A DNA stretch of 64,000 bases from Paenibacillus sp. FSL H8-0548 (GCF_038630985.1 NZ_CP152049.1:1817501-1881500), one strand, 5' to 3'; numbered from the stretch's first letter, positions 47,901 to 55,587 are shown. A program made the numbers and translations. The notes: generated from the sequence alone by a model not told the origin.

Positions 47901-48895
47901 CGGCAAGCCTACTTGGCAGCAATGAGCTGCAAGTTCAAACCTTTGAAGGCGTCGTAATTACGGTGCCGTACAGTGTATTGAAAAGCCTCGCGGCAACCAC
48001 GACATCTACGGACGATGTGCTTGTTATCAGCATTCGTCAAGCAACTGGTGCAGCTTCTATAGCTGGAGGCAAGGATGGATTTACGTTGGTTAGTCAGGTG
48101 TATGAGCTTTCCATACTTGTCAGAAAATCAAATGGACAGGAGTCCAAGCTATCACAATTCGCAGATTGGGTTACTATTACACTGCCGATTGAGAAGCAGC
48201 AAGTCGATCGCGAGCTAGTCGCTATCTATCATTTTAATGAGGTTAGCGGGAAGTGGGATTATGTAGGAGGTACAATTGATGAAGCAGGCGAGAAAATCGT
48301 TGCCAAGGTAGAGCATTTCAGTAAGTATGCGGTGCTTGAATACCGCAAGGCTTTTGCTGATGTAGCTGCTTCTCATTGGGTAGCAAGAGCGCTAGAGGTC
48401 ATGGTCGCTAACCATATTGTGAAGGGCACCTCGGAGACGAATTTCACACCGAATGCTAAGACAACAAGAGCTGAGTTTGTCTCAATGCTCGTTCGGATGC
48501 TGAGACTTACAGAAGCAAGCGAAGTGCCGTTCAAGGACGTGAAGGAAGGTACTTGGTACGCATCGGATGTGGCAGCAGCTTTTCAAGCCGGACTCGTAAC
48601 GGGAATAACAGTAGATAGCTTTATGCCAAGCCGTGAAATATCACGCGAGGAAATGGCTGTACTGGCGCTCAGAGCATATGTCTTTGCAAGCGGTCAGGGA
48701 GCTTCTGGGGATACGGATATTAGTAGTTTACAGGATGCTAGCCAAATAGCAGTATGGGCATTAGAAGACGTGAAGAAAGCGGTAGCGCTTGGTTTAATGA
48801 AAGGAAATACACAAGCGCAATTTAAGCCTAAGCAGCATGCAACAAGAGCGGAAGCAACGCAGCTGATGTACAATTTATTACAGCTTCTAAAATAA
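38912..48895 (+). CDS. Giant (3,327-residue) secreted SLH-anchored multidomain protein, probable polysaccharide-degrading enzyme
   Basis: TTG start with AGGAGGT 7-9 bases upstream. Order: signal peptide ending SKASA; an N-terminal region of about 960 residues that I do not recognise, with aromatic/His-rich motifs (WNHSDHAHGNGMMLLPYSQN, GGHQSSWGGFYQGLGEALWN) suggesting a helical-toroid catalytic core; FN3 (about 1004-1097); a beta-sandwich (1098-1335); FN3 (1336-1433); a second beta-sandwich (1443-1656); three Ig-like putative domains (1653-1963); a third sandwich (1969-2197); one FIVAR-type helical repeat (2282-2350); a DNRLRE-like domain (2353-2540); six more FIVAR-type repeats (2537-2943); a Pro-rich linker; a beta domain shared with the 3.3-kb gene's product (2961-3145); three SLH domains (3148-3327). 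It would be wall-anchored by SLH and stand off the surface on the repeat stalk. Enzymatic role is inferred. Confidence 0.8.
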   Translation: MNRKVRATWSMIMAFLVFLSAIQFNPALMSKASAAVSGAYGGEYSKYGVIDLIDLGNEASEQAHKLVASDSQAVIGAEGETARVSLPKSTPDYFGGDITFTIDVDPDAQNYFTLKLWGSDAAEYRAFLAIDNQVIYPAPLVIAKMAEEAPIENRFYYSTIPIPIEKTKGKSELKVTIRTASTYYPYSAGTFSLAYQEKVVTPSNKYYTGYVHTTAALAQEVIKNSGKLTSYIPPVRSNGANGSDLDPTSVSASNMQKKLFNDVKTILTGILARDASTANFTTANWNHSDHAHGNGMMLLPYSQNDQNLYNLKYFSEAMQDNDVANYDNMLQEFGIDNLLHAMLGAMDRNIINYLNRPGTIQMGGHQSSWGGFYQGLGEALWNVSELFESGRYESLGGKKYMSFEAWYNGDEKINWKEKFSTVANFYHAPEAGKNYPFLLDKAAGDVGEEPYITTRRAAYEEVLWLNFNYARTHAYTLTPLTNQVMFQMFGAWRSNAGLLVIGSGLAENYKSSLRQLYRSTGVLPYYDIDVVAGSIDAAVTPAGAYTGELTIKNIEAFNSATQYDADRNYIGEYRKAWGEEYYMVTDFGLTRETTYVAGYGEHSDFLVHGWRLVKDAAERYENTAGIKLADESELLTKSLLASNARAHMKYADTDTSGYRALRLEATIEARGPFYPYDAGYHVKMNSSGTGTVNPFIFAYLKAEMDKDTEKYEAYFGADYDKFYGYATDAVGYAQQMLEDNQLTPFISKSFASDMKSLAGYNYVINHARVAKLLPSTNLEWYSAAELQGLREAGFDEDSFYSSSFFDIENSIVYFRDEDAVYMLAFEYKSDSGLNGVSRIHAVSSDYDRIAMLDTEVQYTPSGFWNFGTGWTTVSYNIVFDPVTGMPDGSTNITEGEIFPVASWKGYDDQIALTAIKSGSPYGGYGEFYSVQYAQYIIAMNTTRESYSNAKNYEIVLPSAYKKSTIYDKMSNSWMTVRNGKVTVPAFTAVALDLESDQIINDVPNAPIFAAATSTNGKVALTWAHSAGTNGSYEILRSTAKDSGYKAIHVVDNTTNLYVDATVVNGETYYYKVRGKNTNGLAGNVSPYAKVSVSANALIENWSYDTTVWSLNKQIRTIEDLSVAMSEGTITFTGNTDKDGNLLFAYTNNVLASTAADNLSAASGDFEFVAEIKSGEDIGIMFKESLDVKSRGGYLTIDGDGNYEFVYRQQPNLVRVDDMRVDGYHIYNNLNPVPVTGHIEDAKWLKVSRVGLYVYAYASVDGENWQPIGNIGYPLYPELSPDGESYFMDNNWHLMKNAGEFYLPMADTLYVGVASSGAGQAANIALTSLNIDTSLPDQVKPTIKSDSVNGEIRLDWKHVLKASYYNVYKTQDAAAAEQNPTTAAGWELAAEKVKDIVFVDSNYKAGSNGPVYYKVVAFNDSDQPGVPSAKLTGEISLDSIEYPASAWKTVDVFTPTAGNDLMSGSTLNMFSDGLRYWNTSGNSFRFVYQEIPAKSEGTFIARVDKSTSIGEHIGEALMVKNNVKAAYDGASYHRSVRINDTKGIFALAQQSSWSSRFATDNTGDNQDAWLRLDTHQGSENIDVYYAPALKDAQAYPADDEWVHILTFDKTNDLTSPNWRDLDNGTDGKWFVGLGFATGGLKNGTNFYNVAPIFNTPDVTLNGALAESTKKLTVQTGTAVSIKLSAKDAFGVNTLPAGDIELVGALPAGAAYDAATAELTWSPALEGTFTIPFKVQDKSSINDFYGGMDVTITVMNDTVIPVIDEIGDKTYYAETVIDLNLSAEIKDVATFAAASQESIAYSISSIVDNKGNSYSKADLNLTFSSEGKLQWTPTKLQTGVYTIAFTAATASKSTTKFVRFTIIGAPLFELPSAYAAAAQSGQPIEIMAESKLLLPLKISDPTGRAYYSYTDDIPAGALYGGGSFEWTPTYAQSLTAEPIYTLKIVSYNARFKNEIELKFKVLTPDDSAPVFTQQWKASAFSDASLANLKYVYSGLANNEVSLNNNSHSISGNYNQGTGRSSFVYQPLTGDAEIVARIVRYDGSGEAPSKFAGILISDHFEPEAASIGINKSADMVFMALSAGEYKGTQAGRWVAPDNSVLAFARNNNPTNGDFPNLGYGTGQTDWTKTYWVKMTYTINGDGSATVQGYYRVDGIEEWTTDNSWKFNYSKAQVDKGLYGGLMASPGNREVKFDNAQVIMNAVQINANLNALTSIHVKAEHAYEDVAYRYNLTVGESTYSDAAISTNGIFNWIPTHSGTYQLKVTATAQPSGEEAVKNFVIKIVQADKTALEALVSSVQHFFKDEYTTGSWTSFEASLKAAKMILLKSGASQAEIDGAQLTLNIAKNNLVNARQASAEKDAWIHSSNAAQNNGTTASMTVLRNVDGSQQRLGLVTIDISKFAGKEINSANLKFYNTGNASRSFSFRASLIEYDDWSETGVNYGLFSSHFGISNITGLVDFISEQPTVAVVHNPNEKPSGTVGVWNADVTELIKDKLNNSSDTKLTFLLSVLPETTNEVNPATRESTLGSYSPSLSVNFSITTDELGQFVSTVNDDYSEADYTIASWINMAAAIEAAQGLLVEPSPQQSEINAAYEALKQALVGLVDFKELRALINEAERKLESDYTEDSWNAFPQALQAAKELIATSAPSTAAINSAYTALKSAVDGLVSDQNLRALVAELSQIENEPAGRYTELSWQEAQQALAAAQSILEQGNAGKLEINQALVYLQTAFDSLNSAAELRDFVAALAGLYVRAEFTAASWKTYEDALSLAKALLLDGTAVQSKLDAAQRALSLASHNLVSVKALLEAIMQAKQINDDSSYTRLTWDTFQGRLANAEQLLEDAAAVSNRISKSKINAAISSVIAAQAALLTNVDVTELMDQLRQAGEIAGDGSLYTEISWKALQAAIVAADEILARAVAGDELLMQGAVETAAAALAQALAELVVKPVGPDPTPDPSTPAPAGRSDQLIVQEGDWQKASGGKLILKAGANIKEIVLPANAASLLGSNELQVQTFEGVVITVPYSVLKSLAATTTSTDDVLVISIRQATGAASIAGGKDGFTLVSQVYELSILVRKSNGQESKLSQFADWVTITLPIEKQQVDRELVAIYHFNEVSGKWDYVGGTIDEAGEKIVAKVEHFSKYAVLEYRKAFADVAASHWVARALEVMVANHIVKGTSETNFTPNAKTTRAEFVSMLVRMLRLTEASEVPFKDVKEGTWYASDVAAAFQAGLVTGITVDSFMPSREISREEMAVLALRAYVFASGQGASGDTDISSLQDASQIAVWALEDVKKAVALGLMKGNTQAQFKPKQHATRAEATQLMYNLLQLLK

Positions 48896-48900
48896 CAGAC

Positions 48901-48936
48901 AAAGAGGGATGCCAGCGTATACTGGCATCCCTCTTT
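48901..48936. terminator. Bidirectional terminator hairpin between convergent genes
   Basis: AAAGAGGGATGCCAG pairs perfectly with CTGGCATCCCTCTTT. The A/T flanks can serve both the giant SLH gene and the minus-strand AraC gene. Confidence 0.85.
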
Positions 48937-48947
48937 GATTATGTGCG

Positions 48948-49847
48948 TTATTTGGTCAGCTTGCGGAAGGCTGCAGGCGAGAGGTTCATCCAGCGCTTAA
49001 ATTGCTTGCTGAATTGCGAGACATCCCGGTAGCCAAGCTGATAAGCGATATTTTCAATCGTTAGTTCCGGATTAATGAGCAGCAGCTTCGCTTGCCGCAC
49101 GATAAGTCCAGTTAAATATTGACGAGGAGACATGCCATAGACTCGTTGAAATACTCGCTTGCAATAGGCGGGACTATAGCCGAGGCGGCCAGCCAGCTTC
49201 TCAATGCTGAAACGATCCTCGGTTGAGCGATCGGATGCGTACGCGCTTCGCAGCTCTCTTTCGATCGTGGCAGCGAGCGAAATCTCGTTCTCCGAAGCAT
49301 CTTTTCCGTGCACTTCTCCCGAGCCTTCCTCGAGGGTCCAATTCGTCAGGGCGGACAGCATGAGGAATGTATCGCTGAGGAAAGCCAGCTTGTCCATATG
49401 TAGGCCGGTTTGAGCATATTGCAATCGCTGGAGCAGCCTCTCCAAGGTGCTTCGGATAGCAGCTGCGGAAGGATGGTCTGACGGCAGCAGCGTCGTCTGC
49501 ATGCCCATCAGACTTCTGCGCAGCGTCAGGTCGTCAATATCGAAATGCAGACAAAAATAAGTCATCGCTATTTTGCTCGCAGAACCGCTGCTGCTGTGCA
49601 GGACGCCAGGTGGAATAAACAAAATATCGCCTTCCTGCTGTGAAAAGGTACTCTTGTCCGCCAGCATCGTTTGATCACCCTCGAGCACCATATTCAGCTC
49701 AAACATCGTGTGGTGATGGGCTGGATAGCTCCACTGGTCATTAACGGTTCGCTTATGAGCAGCAACAATTTGAAAGGAAAACTGTAAATCAGGCGTCATT
49801 AGCTCATGAATGCTGTTTTCTTGGCCGAAGGGAAGATGGTTTTTCAT
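48948..49847 (-). CDS. AraC-family regulator of the xylosidase gene
   Basis: Start at 49847 has GAGG 8 bases upstream; a 14-residue in-frame extension lacks one. About 299 residues: cupin domain (YPAHHHTMFELNMVLEGDQT) and C-terminal double helix-turn-helix (FSIEKLAGRLGYSPAYCKRV; TIENIAYQLGYRDVSQFSKQ) ending LSPAAFRKL. It is divergent from the GH52 gene with about 160 bases between, the usual position for a sugar-responsive activator of that gene. Confidence 0.87.
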   Translation of the reverse strand: MKNHLPFGQENSIHELMTPDLQFSFQIVAAHKRTVNDQWSYPAHHHTMFELNMVLEGDQTMLADKSTFSQQEGDILFIPPGVLHSSSGSASKIAMTYFCLHFDIDDLTLRRSLMGMQTTLLPSDHPSAAAIRSTLERLLQRLQYAQTGLHMDKLAFLSDTFLMLSALTNWTLEEGSGEVHGKDASENEISLAATIERELRSAYASDRSTEDRFSIEKLAGRLGYSPAYCKRVFQRVYGMSPRQYLTGLIVRQAKLLLINPELTIENIAYQLGYRDVSQFSKQFKRWMNLSPAAFRKLTK

Positions 49848-50010
49848 TGCAAATTCCTCACTAAATAGGATGAGTTCAGTATAGCACACACTTGGCGCCG
49901 TTCTGGTGCTGTTTTGTACAAATAAAGGCCCGTTTTGACCCTGTTAGGGCAGTAGAAACGACCGTAGAATAGGTAGGGATCATACTTGAATAGAAGGAGC
50001 TGAAACCGTC

Positions 50011-52131
50011 TTGTCTAAAAATCAGTTTTATAATGCCCATCATTCTCCAATCGGTTCGTTCTCCAGCTTTACGCTTGGATTTCCTGGTTCCTCAGGAGGC
50101 TTTGATCTAGAGCTGGCAAAACCGCCGAAGGAAAATATATATATCGGTCTAGAACGAGTGGACGGAAGCGGTTATGATACTTTGCCATTCCACGATGTCA
50201 AAGAAGAGGATGAAAGCAAACGCTACGATATTGAGAATCCTGATCCATCCCCAGACAAGCCAAATCTCTTGCATCCTTTGCCGCAGGAGGCGATTCAGCG
50301 TGATTTTCGGCTGACGACGGATACTTGGCAAGCAGGCGATTTAAGCTTCCGCATTATTACACAGGTTCGTTCGGTACCTGACCCGGCGATCGCATCAGAA
50401 GCTGAGCTTAAGGATACGCTGATACCGGCAGTATTCGCAGAGCTGACCGTAGATAATCGTCGCTCGGATCAGAAGCGCAGAGCTTTCTTTGGTTTCCAAG
50501 GAAACGATCCATACAGCTCCATGCGTCGCATAGTGGAAACGAGCGGTATAGTGGGAATTGGGCAAGGGCGACATCTTGCAATCGTATCGGATGATCCCAC
50601 TGTTGTGGCGGCACAGCATTTTAGCATGGAGGATATTCTCACTGCTGAGCTGAAAGAGAATTGGACTTTTGGACTCGGACCGATTGGCACGCTGTTGATG
50701 GACACAGAAGCTGGTGAAATTAAAACCTACCGCTTTGCCATTTGCTTCTACAGAGGCGGTTATGTAACCACTGGTATTGATGCTTCTTATTTCTATACCC
50801 GCTATTTTTCTAATGTTGAATCGGTGGCAGAGTATGCTTTGGCGAACTTCGATAGATTGACTGCCGGGGCAGTTCAAGCAGGTGCGATGACTGAGCTAGA
50901 CAGCTTATCTGATGATCAGAAATTTATGCTTAACCATTCGATTCGCAGCTATTATGGCTCCACACAGCTGCTCGATTTCGAGAATCAGCCATTCTGGATC
51001 GTCAATGAAGGCGAATACCGGATGATGAATACGTTTGACCTGACGGTCGATCAGTTATTTTATGAGCTTAAAATGAACCCGTGGACGGTAAAAAATGAGC
51101 TCGACATGTTCGTGAAGCGCTACAGCTATGAGGATACGGTTCGCAAGCCAGGCGATAGCACTGAATATGCTGGCGGGATTAGCTTTACCCACGATATGGG
51201 CGTTGCCAACGCCGTTTCACGTCCCAGCTATTCCTCTTACGAGCTTTATGGGCTTGATGGCTGCTTCTCCCATATGACCCATGAGCAGTTAGTCAACTGG
51301 GTGTTATGTGCTGCCGCTTATTACGAGAAAACTGCGGATCAGCAGTGGCTTGCAGACAACTTAGACATTTTCGAGAAATGCTTGAACAGCATGCTGAACC
51401 GTGATGATTCTGATGTGGAAGCCCGCAATGGCATTATGGGTCTAGACAGCTCTCGTACGATGGGCGGCGCAGAAATTACGACCTACGACAGCTTGGACGT
51501 TTCACTTGGGCAATCACGGAACAATATTTATTTAGCAGGAAAAAGCTGGGCCGCATACGTTGCAATGGAGCGATTATTTCATGAAAATGGCCGTTCATCG
51601 CTTGCGGAAACAGCGGGCAGCCAAGCCGACAAATGTGCAGCAACGATTGTTAGCCATGTAACGAGTGAAGGTTATATTCCTGCAGTCATTGGGGAAAACA
51701 ACGATTCCAAAATCATTCCGGCTATCGAAGGACTTATTTTCCCATATGTGACAGGCAATCATGCTGCGCTTGATCCGAATGGCCGTTTCAGCGCGTATCT
51801 TGAAGCTTTGAATACCCATTTGGGATATGTCCTGCGGCCAGGTATTTGCTTGTTTGACGATGGGGGCTGGAAGCTGTCCTCTACGAGCAATAACAGCTGG
51901 CTAAGCAAAATTTACTTATGCCAATTTGTTGCCCGCGAGCTTCTAGGACTGGCATGGGATGAGAGCGGACAGCAAGCGGACGAAGCTCATGTGAAGTGGC
52001 TGACACATCCTGAGCTTTCCATTTGGAGCTGGAGCGATCAAATTATTTCGGGGCTCATTACGGGAAGCAAATATTATCCGCGGGGCGTTACCTCGATTCT
52101 TTGGCTTGAAGAGGGCAAGAGACAGGCCTAA
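50011..52131 (+). CDS. Beta-xylosidase, GH52
   Basis: A 706-residue match to family 52, recognised from FYNAHHSPIGSFSSFTLGFP at the N-terminus and DESKRYDIENPDP, both nearly as in Geobacillus XynB2. Candidate nucleophile E335 lies in VNEGEYRM, and the acid/base Asp is D493 or D496 in TTYDSLDVSLGQ. TTG start, AAGGAG 11 bases upstream. No signal peptide, so it cleaves imported xylo-oligosaccharides in the cytoplasm to xylose. It pairs with the divergent AraC gene and fits a xylan pathway with uxaC and GH127. Confidence 0.95.
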   Translation: MSKNQFYNAHHSPIGSFSSFTLGFPGSSGGFDLELAKPPKENIYIGLERVDGSGYDTLPFHDVKEEDESKRYDIENPDPSPDKPNLLHPLPQEAIQRDFRLTTDTWQAGDLSFRIITQVRSVPDPAIASEAELKDTLIPAVFAELTVDNRRSDQKRRAFFGFQGNDPYSSMRRIVETSGIVGIGQGRHLAIVSDDPTVVAAQHFSMEDILTAELKENWTFGLGPIGTLLMDTEAGEIKTYRFAICFYRGGYVTTGIDASYFYTRYFSNVESVAEYALANFDRLTAGAVQAGAMTELDSLSDDQKFMLNHSIRSYYGSTQLLDFENQPFWIVNEGEYRMMNTFDLTVDQLFYELKMNPWTVKNELDMFVKRYSYEDTVRKPGDSTEYAGGISFTHDMGVANAVSRPSYSSYELYGLDGCFSHMTHEQLVNWVLCAAAYYEKTADQQWLADNLDIFEKCLNSMLNRDDSDVEARNGIMGLDSSRTMGGAEITTYDSLDVSLGQSRNNIYLAGKSWAAYVAMERLFHENGRSSLAETAGSQADKCAATIVSHVTSEGYIPAVIGENNDSKIIPAIEGLIFPYVTGNHAALDPNGRFSAYLEALNTHLGYVLRPGICLFDDGGWKLSSTSNNSWLSKIYLCQFVARELLGLAWDESGQQADEAHVKWLTHPELSIWSWSDQIISGLITGSKYYPRGVTSILWLEEGKRQA

Positions 52132-52154
52132 ACATCAGCTAAGTTCCTAATTTT

Positions 52155-52204
52155 AAAAAAACGGCAGTCCAAGAAGAGTATAAACTCTTGGCTGCCGTTT
52201 TTTT
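52155..52204 (+). terminator. Terminator of the xylosidase gene
   Basis: AAAAAACGGCAG pairs with CTGCCGTTTTTT, with inner CCAAGA/TCTTGG, and a T-run follows. Confidence 0.9.
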
Positions 52205-52355
52205 GATTTATAGACTGCGAGCTTTCCTTTGGTTATTCACGAATACCATGCTTTTCGTGAAATAATGTTGCGTGTTTCTTGAGTTCTTTCCAAACCTTAA
52301 TTGCATGGTTAATAGCTTCAATTCCTTCTTTATAGATTTGGTTTGAATGACAGAC

Positions 52356-52907
52356 TCATTCTTTAAAATAGGGCGTAATCCCTCTTGAATATAGGTTCTC
52401 CACTAACTTGAAAAATTCTTCTGACGATAAATCCTTTTGACGCTGGAGCCAAAGACGAAATAAAGAAAGGGAAGTTGTCAGGTAAAACTCAATTAAGTAT
52501 GGCGTTAAGGAATGGTTTTGCGGAACGTTTATTTCTAATTGATCCAAAGTGATTTCTTTTTTTAAGCGTTTTAAAAAACGGGCACTTCCATAATCACCCA
52601 AAAGGGCATTGAGAACCAGGAGATGTTCTCTTTTGTCCAGACAATAGAGCGTTTCTTGAACCGTATGCATCGATAGCTCTTTATTCGCCAATTCTTTTTT
52701 CATGTCATTCAATAAGTCATTTTCAACAGAGTCTAACAATTCGTAAATGTCAGTAAAGTATTGATAAAAGGTGCTGCGGTTATATTCTGACTTATTCGCA
52801 ATTTCCTGAACCGAAATTTTCTCAATCGGCTTTTGGCTATATAACTCACAAAAAACTTCTACAAACTTTTGTCTTGTTTTCTCCGTTATTTGGGGTTGCT
52901 TTTTCAT
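52356..52907 (-). CDS. TetR-family transcriptional repressor
   Basis: A 183-residue protein with an N-terminal TetR helix-turn-helix (ISVQEIANKSEYNRSTFYQY) and a variable helical ligand domain. AGGAGGGAAC precedes the ATG. It is divergent from a ketopantoate reductase-like gene, with a palindrome between them that fits a TetR operator. Base composition is more AT-rich than the sugar genes to the left. The ligand is unknown. Confidence 0.88.
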   Translation of the reverse strand: MKKQPQITEKTRQKFVEVFCELYSQKPIEKISVQEIANKSEYNRSTFYQYFTDIYELLDSVENDLLNDMKKELANKELSMHTVQETLYCLDKREHLLVLNALLGDYGSARFLKRLKKEITLDQLEINVPQNHSLTPYLIEFYLTTSLSLFRLWLQRQKDLSSEEFFKLVENLYSRGITPYFKE

Positions 52908-52963
52908 GTTCCCTCCTACTAGCGAATACCAATATCATCCGACAAATCATAAAAAACTGATGG

Positions 52964-52992
52964 TTGATCAAGGAATAATAAAAAATTATAAT
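52964..52992 (+). promoter_or_regulatory. Sigma-A type promoter of the reductase-like gene
   Basis: TTGATC, a 17-base spacer and TATAAT. The transcription start would fall inside the palindrome just downstream. Confidence 0.65.
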
Positions 52993-52995
52993 CAC

Positions 52996-53017
52996 ATCAT
53001 ACAACATGTTGTCTGAT
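52996..53017. promoter_or_regulatory. Probable TetR operator palindrome
   Basis: ATCATACAACA and TGTTGTCTGAT form a 22-base inverted repeat with one mismatched pair, centred in ACATGT, directly after the -10 box. Its place suits repression by the divergent TetR protein. Confidence 0.65.
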
Positions 53018-53054
53018 AATCAAAAGGAAATGTTAATAAGTAGGGGTGGTTTTC

Positions 53055-53978
53055 ATGTCAGCAAAACAAGATAGAATTTTAATTTTTGGTGCAGGTGTCA
53101 TCGGGAGCATGTACGCAATTAAGCTTATTGAAGCAGGGTTTGATGTTAGCCTATTTGCACATTCTAATAGATTTAAATCATTAAGAGAAAATGGCCTGCA
53201 ATATAAAGAAAAAGGTACAGTTAGATCGATACAAGTGAATGTCATTGATACGCTCGAAAATGATGATGTATACGATTTTATTTTCGTTACCGTTCGTTAT
53301 GATCGGTCCGAATCAGCGTTGTTAGCGCTAAAAGATAATCAAAGCAAAAATATAGTTACGATGACTAGTAATTCAATTGGATTTTCTTCGTGGCTGGATA
53401 TCGTAGGGGATAGACTTTTACCAGCTTTTCCCGGCTTCGGCGGACAGATTAAAGATGGAGTATTGCATGCTCGATTTCTACCAAAGATTATAGCGGCAAC
53501 TGCATTTGGAGAAATTAATGGTGTAGTGACAGAACGCATAGAAAACCTCGCAAAATTATTTAAAACAGCAAAGCTTCCCTACGTTATTAAAAAGGATATG
53601 CAAGCGTATCTAATCACACATTCCGTATCAGACATTGCCATGTTGAGCGTTTTGCATTCTGAGAATAAGATCATTGACAAAAAAACAGTCAGAACCAGAA
53701 AGACGGCACGTAAAATAACAGTCACTTTAAAAGCGTATCTAAGGGCAATACAAAAAGCTGGCGTTTCAATTGATCCACCAATGCTTAAAATGGTGCTTAA
53801 ATTTCCAAACTTATTTTTGGATCTTTTCTTTATGACATGGCTGCGAACTAAAATGGTTAGGGATATGATGTTGCCGGATTATGCGAATAATGCTAACAAT
53901 GAGATTGTGCAGCTGAGTAATGATTTAATGAAATTTTTAAGTCAAAATGATATCAAATCGGAAATACATGTTCAGTAA
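53055..53978 (+). CDS. Ketopantoate reductase-like (ApbA/PanE family) oxidoreductase
   Basis: About 307 residues; the ATG at 53055 has AGGGGTGG 5-7 bases upstream, and an in-frame GTG at 53046 lies inside that site. The N-terminal NADP fold reads ILIFGAGVIGSMYAIKLIEAG; the FVTVRYDRSESAL stretch follows the usual order. The catalytic C-terminal domain is divergent (MDPP-type residues replaced), so true ketopantoate reduction is doubtful. Divergent TetR control and an AT-rich setting suggest a xenobiotic- or metabolite-responsive unit acquired by transfer. Confidence 0.78.
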   Translation: MSAKQDRILIFGAGVIGSMYAIKLIEAGFDVSLFAHSNRFKSLRENGLQYKEKGTVRSIQVNVIDTLENDDVYDFIFVTVRYDRSESALLALKDNQSKNIVTMTSNSIGFSSWLDIVGDRLLPAFPGFGGQIKDGVLHARFLPKIIAATAFGEINGVVTERIENLAKLFKTAKLPYVIKKDMQAYLITHSVSDIAMLSVLHSENKIIDKKTVRTRKTARKITVTLKAYLRAIQKAGVSIDPPMLKMVLKFPNLFLDLFFMTWLRTKMVRDMMLPDYANNANNEIVQLSNDLMKFLSQNDIKSEIHVQ

Positions 53979-54024
53979 TTTTTTTGTTAAAATAGTAGGA
54001 TAGCGGCCGACTTTTTACGCTTCC

Positions 54025-54164
54025 GGTTGTCTATCCTGTACTCCGTACAAGATAGACAACCCAATTGGAGCATATGGAGCTGAAATCTAACTATTTAAAT
54101 GCATGTGTGCAGGATAGGGAGATAAAGGAGGCCGAAAAGCGTGATGTTAGTGCATATGTGCAGG
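54025..54164 (+). repeat. Copy of the dispersed TATCCTGCA hairpin repeat family
   Basis: It begins with a 17-bp hairpin (GGTTGTCTATCCTGTAC against GTACAAGATAGACAACC, 54025-54061), then GGAGCTGAAATC, TGTGTGCAGGATAG, GGCCGAAAAGCG and GCATATGTGCAGG. The rest of the 280-base gap shows no gene. Confidence 0.7.
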
Positions 54165-54259
54165 CTGAGTCAGCCTGCATTAAAAGTACTAATTTGTAAA
54201 ATTGTGGGTAATTTTGACCTTGTGATTGATGAGTTAGTTGAATAGTTCAATTTCATTGT

Positions 54260-54661
54260 TCAACTATTCGCCTGCTTTACCCATCTGTGAAACTCTTTGA
54301 AACGCGTCCCTTGATAGGTGAGATCCCCTTGGTCACCTACGACGATCAGGCCGTATTTGTCGGCCCTAACCGGAAGCTCCATGCGCGATTGATCATCCAT
54401 TTCAAACGTGATGTAGTAATTGGTGGTTGCGCTGGAATCACCGGAGCCTCCCCACACCTCGGTCCGTTTGTCGACGACCGTAATGGCTCTCGTTACAACT
54501 TCTGAAGTGGTGTTGCCTATCCAGATCCGAAGTCCGCGAACAATCACATAGAGGAAACCTCCCACTACGATGGCTAAGACGAAACCGCCAAATAGTTTGA
54601 AAAATAATGGAAGTTCTTTTATGAATCCGAAAAATCCAGGATCATTTCCAAAACGATTCAT
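54260..54661 (-). CDS. DUF2500 family membrane protein
   Basis: About 133 residues from the ATG at 54661 (AAAGGAG upstream); an in-frame extension to 54730 has none. One membrane segment (LFFKLFGGFVLAIVVGGFLY) is followed by a soluble domain with the DUF2500 pattern: VVDKRTEVWGG, TTNYYITFEMDD, YGLIVVGDQGDLTYQGTRF. Function is unknown in this family; it is thought to lie at the membrane with the domain outside or inside, not determined here. Confidence 0.85.
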   Translation of the reverse strand: MNRFGNDPGFFGFIKELPLFFKLFGGFVLAIVVGGFLYVIVRGLRIWIGNTTSEVVTRAITVVDKRTEVWGGSGDSSATTNYYITFEMDDQSRMELPVRADKYGLIVVGDQGDLTYQGTRFKEFHRWVKQANS

Positions 54662-54785
54662 AAAAATTCTCCTTTCGCCGACCAACTGGTCAATTTGGTT
54701 ATATATAACAAAATATAGTACGTTATTCAATCATTTAATGTTGCACTATAGGCTTATTAAAATGAAATCAAATTGCATTTCTTCC

Positions 54786-55571
54786 TCAATATAGATGTGA
54801 CATATATTCATATGCTGTTGTTCCATATACGCTTTTAAAATGTTTATTTAGATGAGTCAAATCAACAAAACCACATTCAGCTACTGCTGAATAAATATCT
54901 CTATTTTTTTCGATTAACTGTTTTGCACGTTCTATCTTGCAGTTAAGAAAGTATTGATATGGTGAAATTCCAGTATGAGCCTTGAATAATCGGATAAACT
55001 GGAATTTTGATAAATGAAGCTCATTGCAGATCTCTTCAAGTTTAAGAACTTTCTCTAAACTTGAATTAATCCTATCCTTTGCTTTTTTAACTTCGGCGTT
55101 ACCCTTCCTATGGTCAGTGGAAAGATTAGTTTGAATAAGGCTATCTGTGAGGGATATGAGTAATTCGCTGCACAAAGCTTCATCTTTTTCGGTTAATATG
55201 GCATGAGAAAGACTTATAATTTTTTGTTGTAGCCCATTATCGTACACAATAGGGTTTGAAAAACGTACAATATCCCTTTTCTCAATAACCTCTAAAAGCA
55301 GTTGTGGCTCAACATATAGCATAATATAATCAAGGCCTGTTTCATCATGCGCCATTCCGTCATGTGCCTGTTCTGGATTAAAAAGCATTACACCATTTGG
55401 ATAAGATAGATGTAAACGACCATCCAAGTTATACTGTTGAATACCACGCATGGTTACACCTATTGCGTACTCCTTGTGAGAGTGCTTTTTATAGGTGAAA
55501 TCAGTCATGCTTGCTGACAACGCAGTAATACCTGCCGACTTTTTATAGATAAATTTGTTCAGTTCATTCAC
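54786..55571 (-). CDS. AraC-family regulator beside a LysE exporter
   Basis: A 261-residue regulator of the AraC_binding plus HTH_18 type that often accompanies LysE exporters. N-terminal cupin (HSHKEYAIGVTMRGIQQYN), C-terminal double helix-turn-helix (LKLEEICNELHLSKFQFIRL; IYSAVAECGFVDLTHLNKHF) ending TAYEYMSHLY. GAGGTG precedes the ATG. It lies 16 bases after the LysE gene on the same strand, so the two form an operon and it probably senses the exported amino acid or analogue. Confidence 0.87.
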   Translation of the reverse strand: MNELNKFIYKKSAGITALSASMTDFTYKKHSHKEYAIGVTMRGIQQYNLDGRLHLSYPNGVMLFNPEQAHDGMAHDETGLDYIMLYVEPQLLLEVIEKRDIVRFSNPIVYDNGLQQKIISLSHAILTEKDEALCSELLISLTDSLIQTNLSTDHRKGNAEVKKAKDRINSSLEKVLKLEEICNELHLSKFQFIRLFKAHTGISPYQYFLNCKIERAKQLIEKNRDIYSAVAECGFVDLTHLNKHFKSVYGTTAYEYMSHLY

Positions 55572-55587
55572 CTCTTAATAAGCTTAC

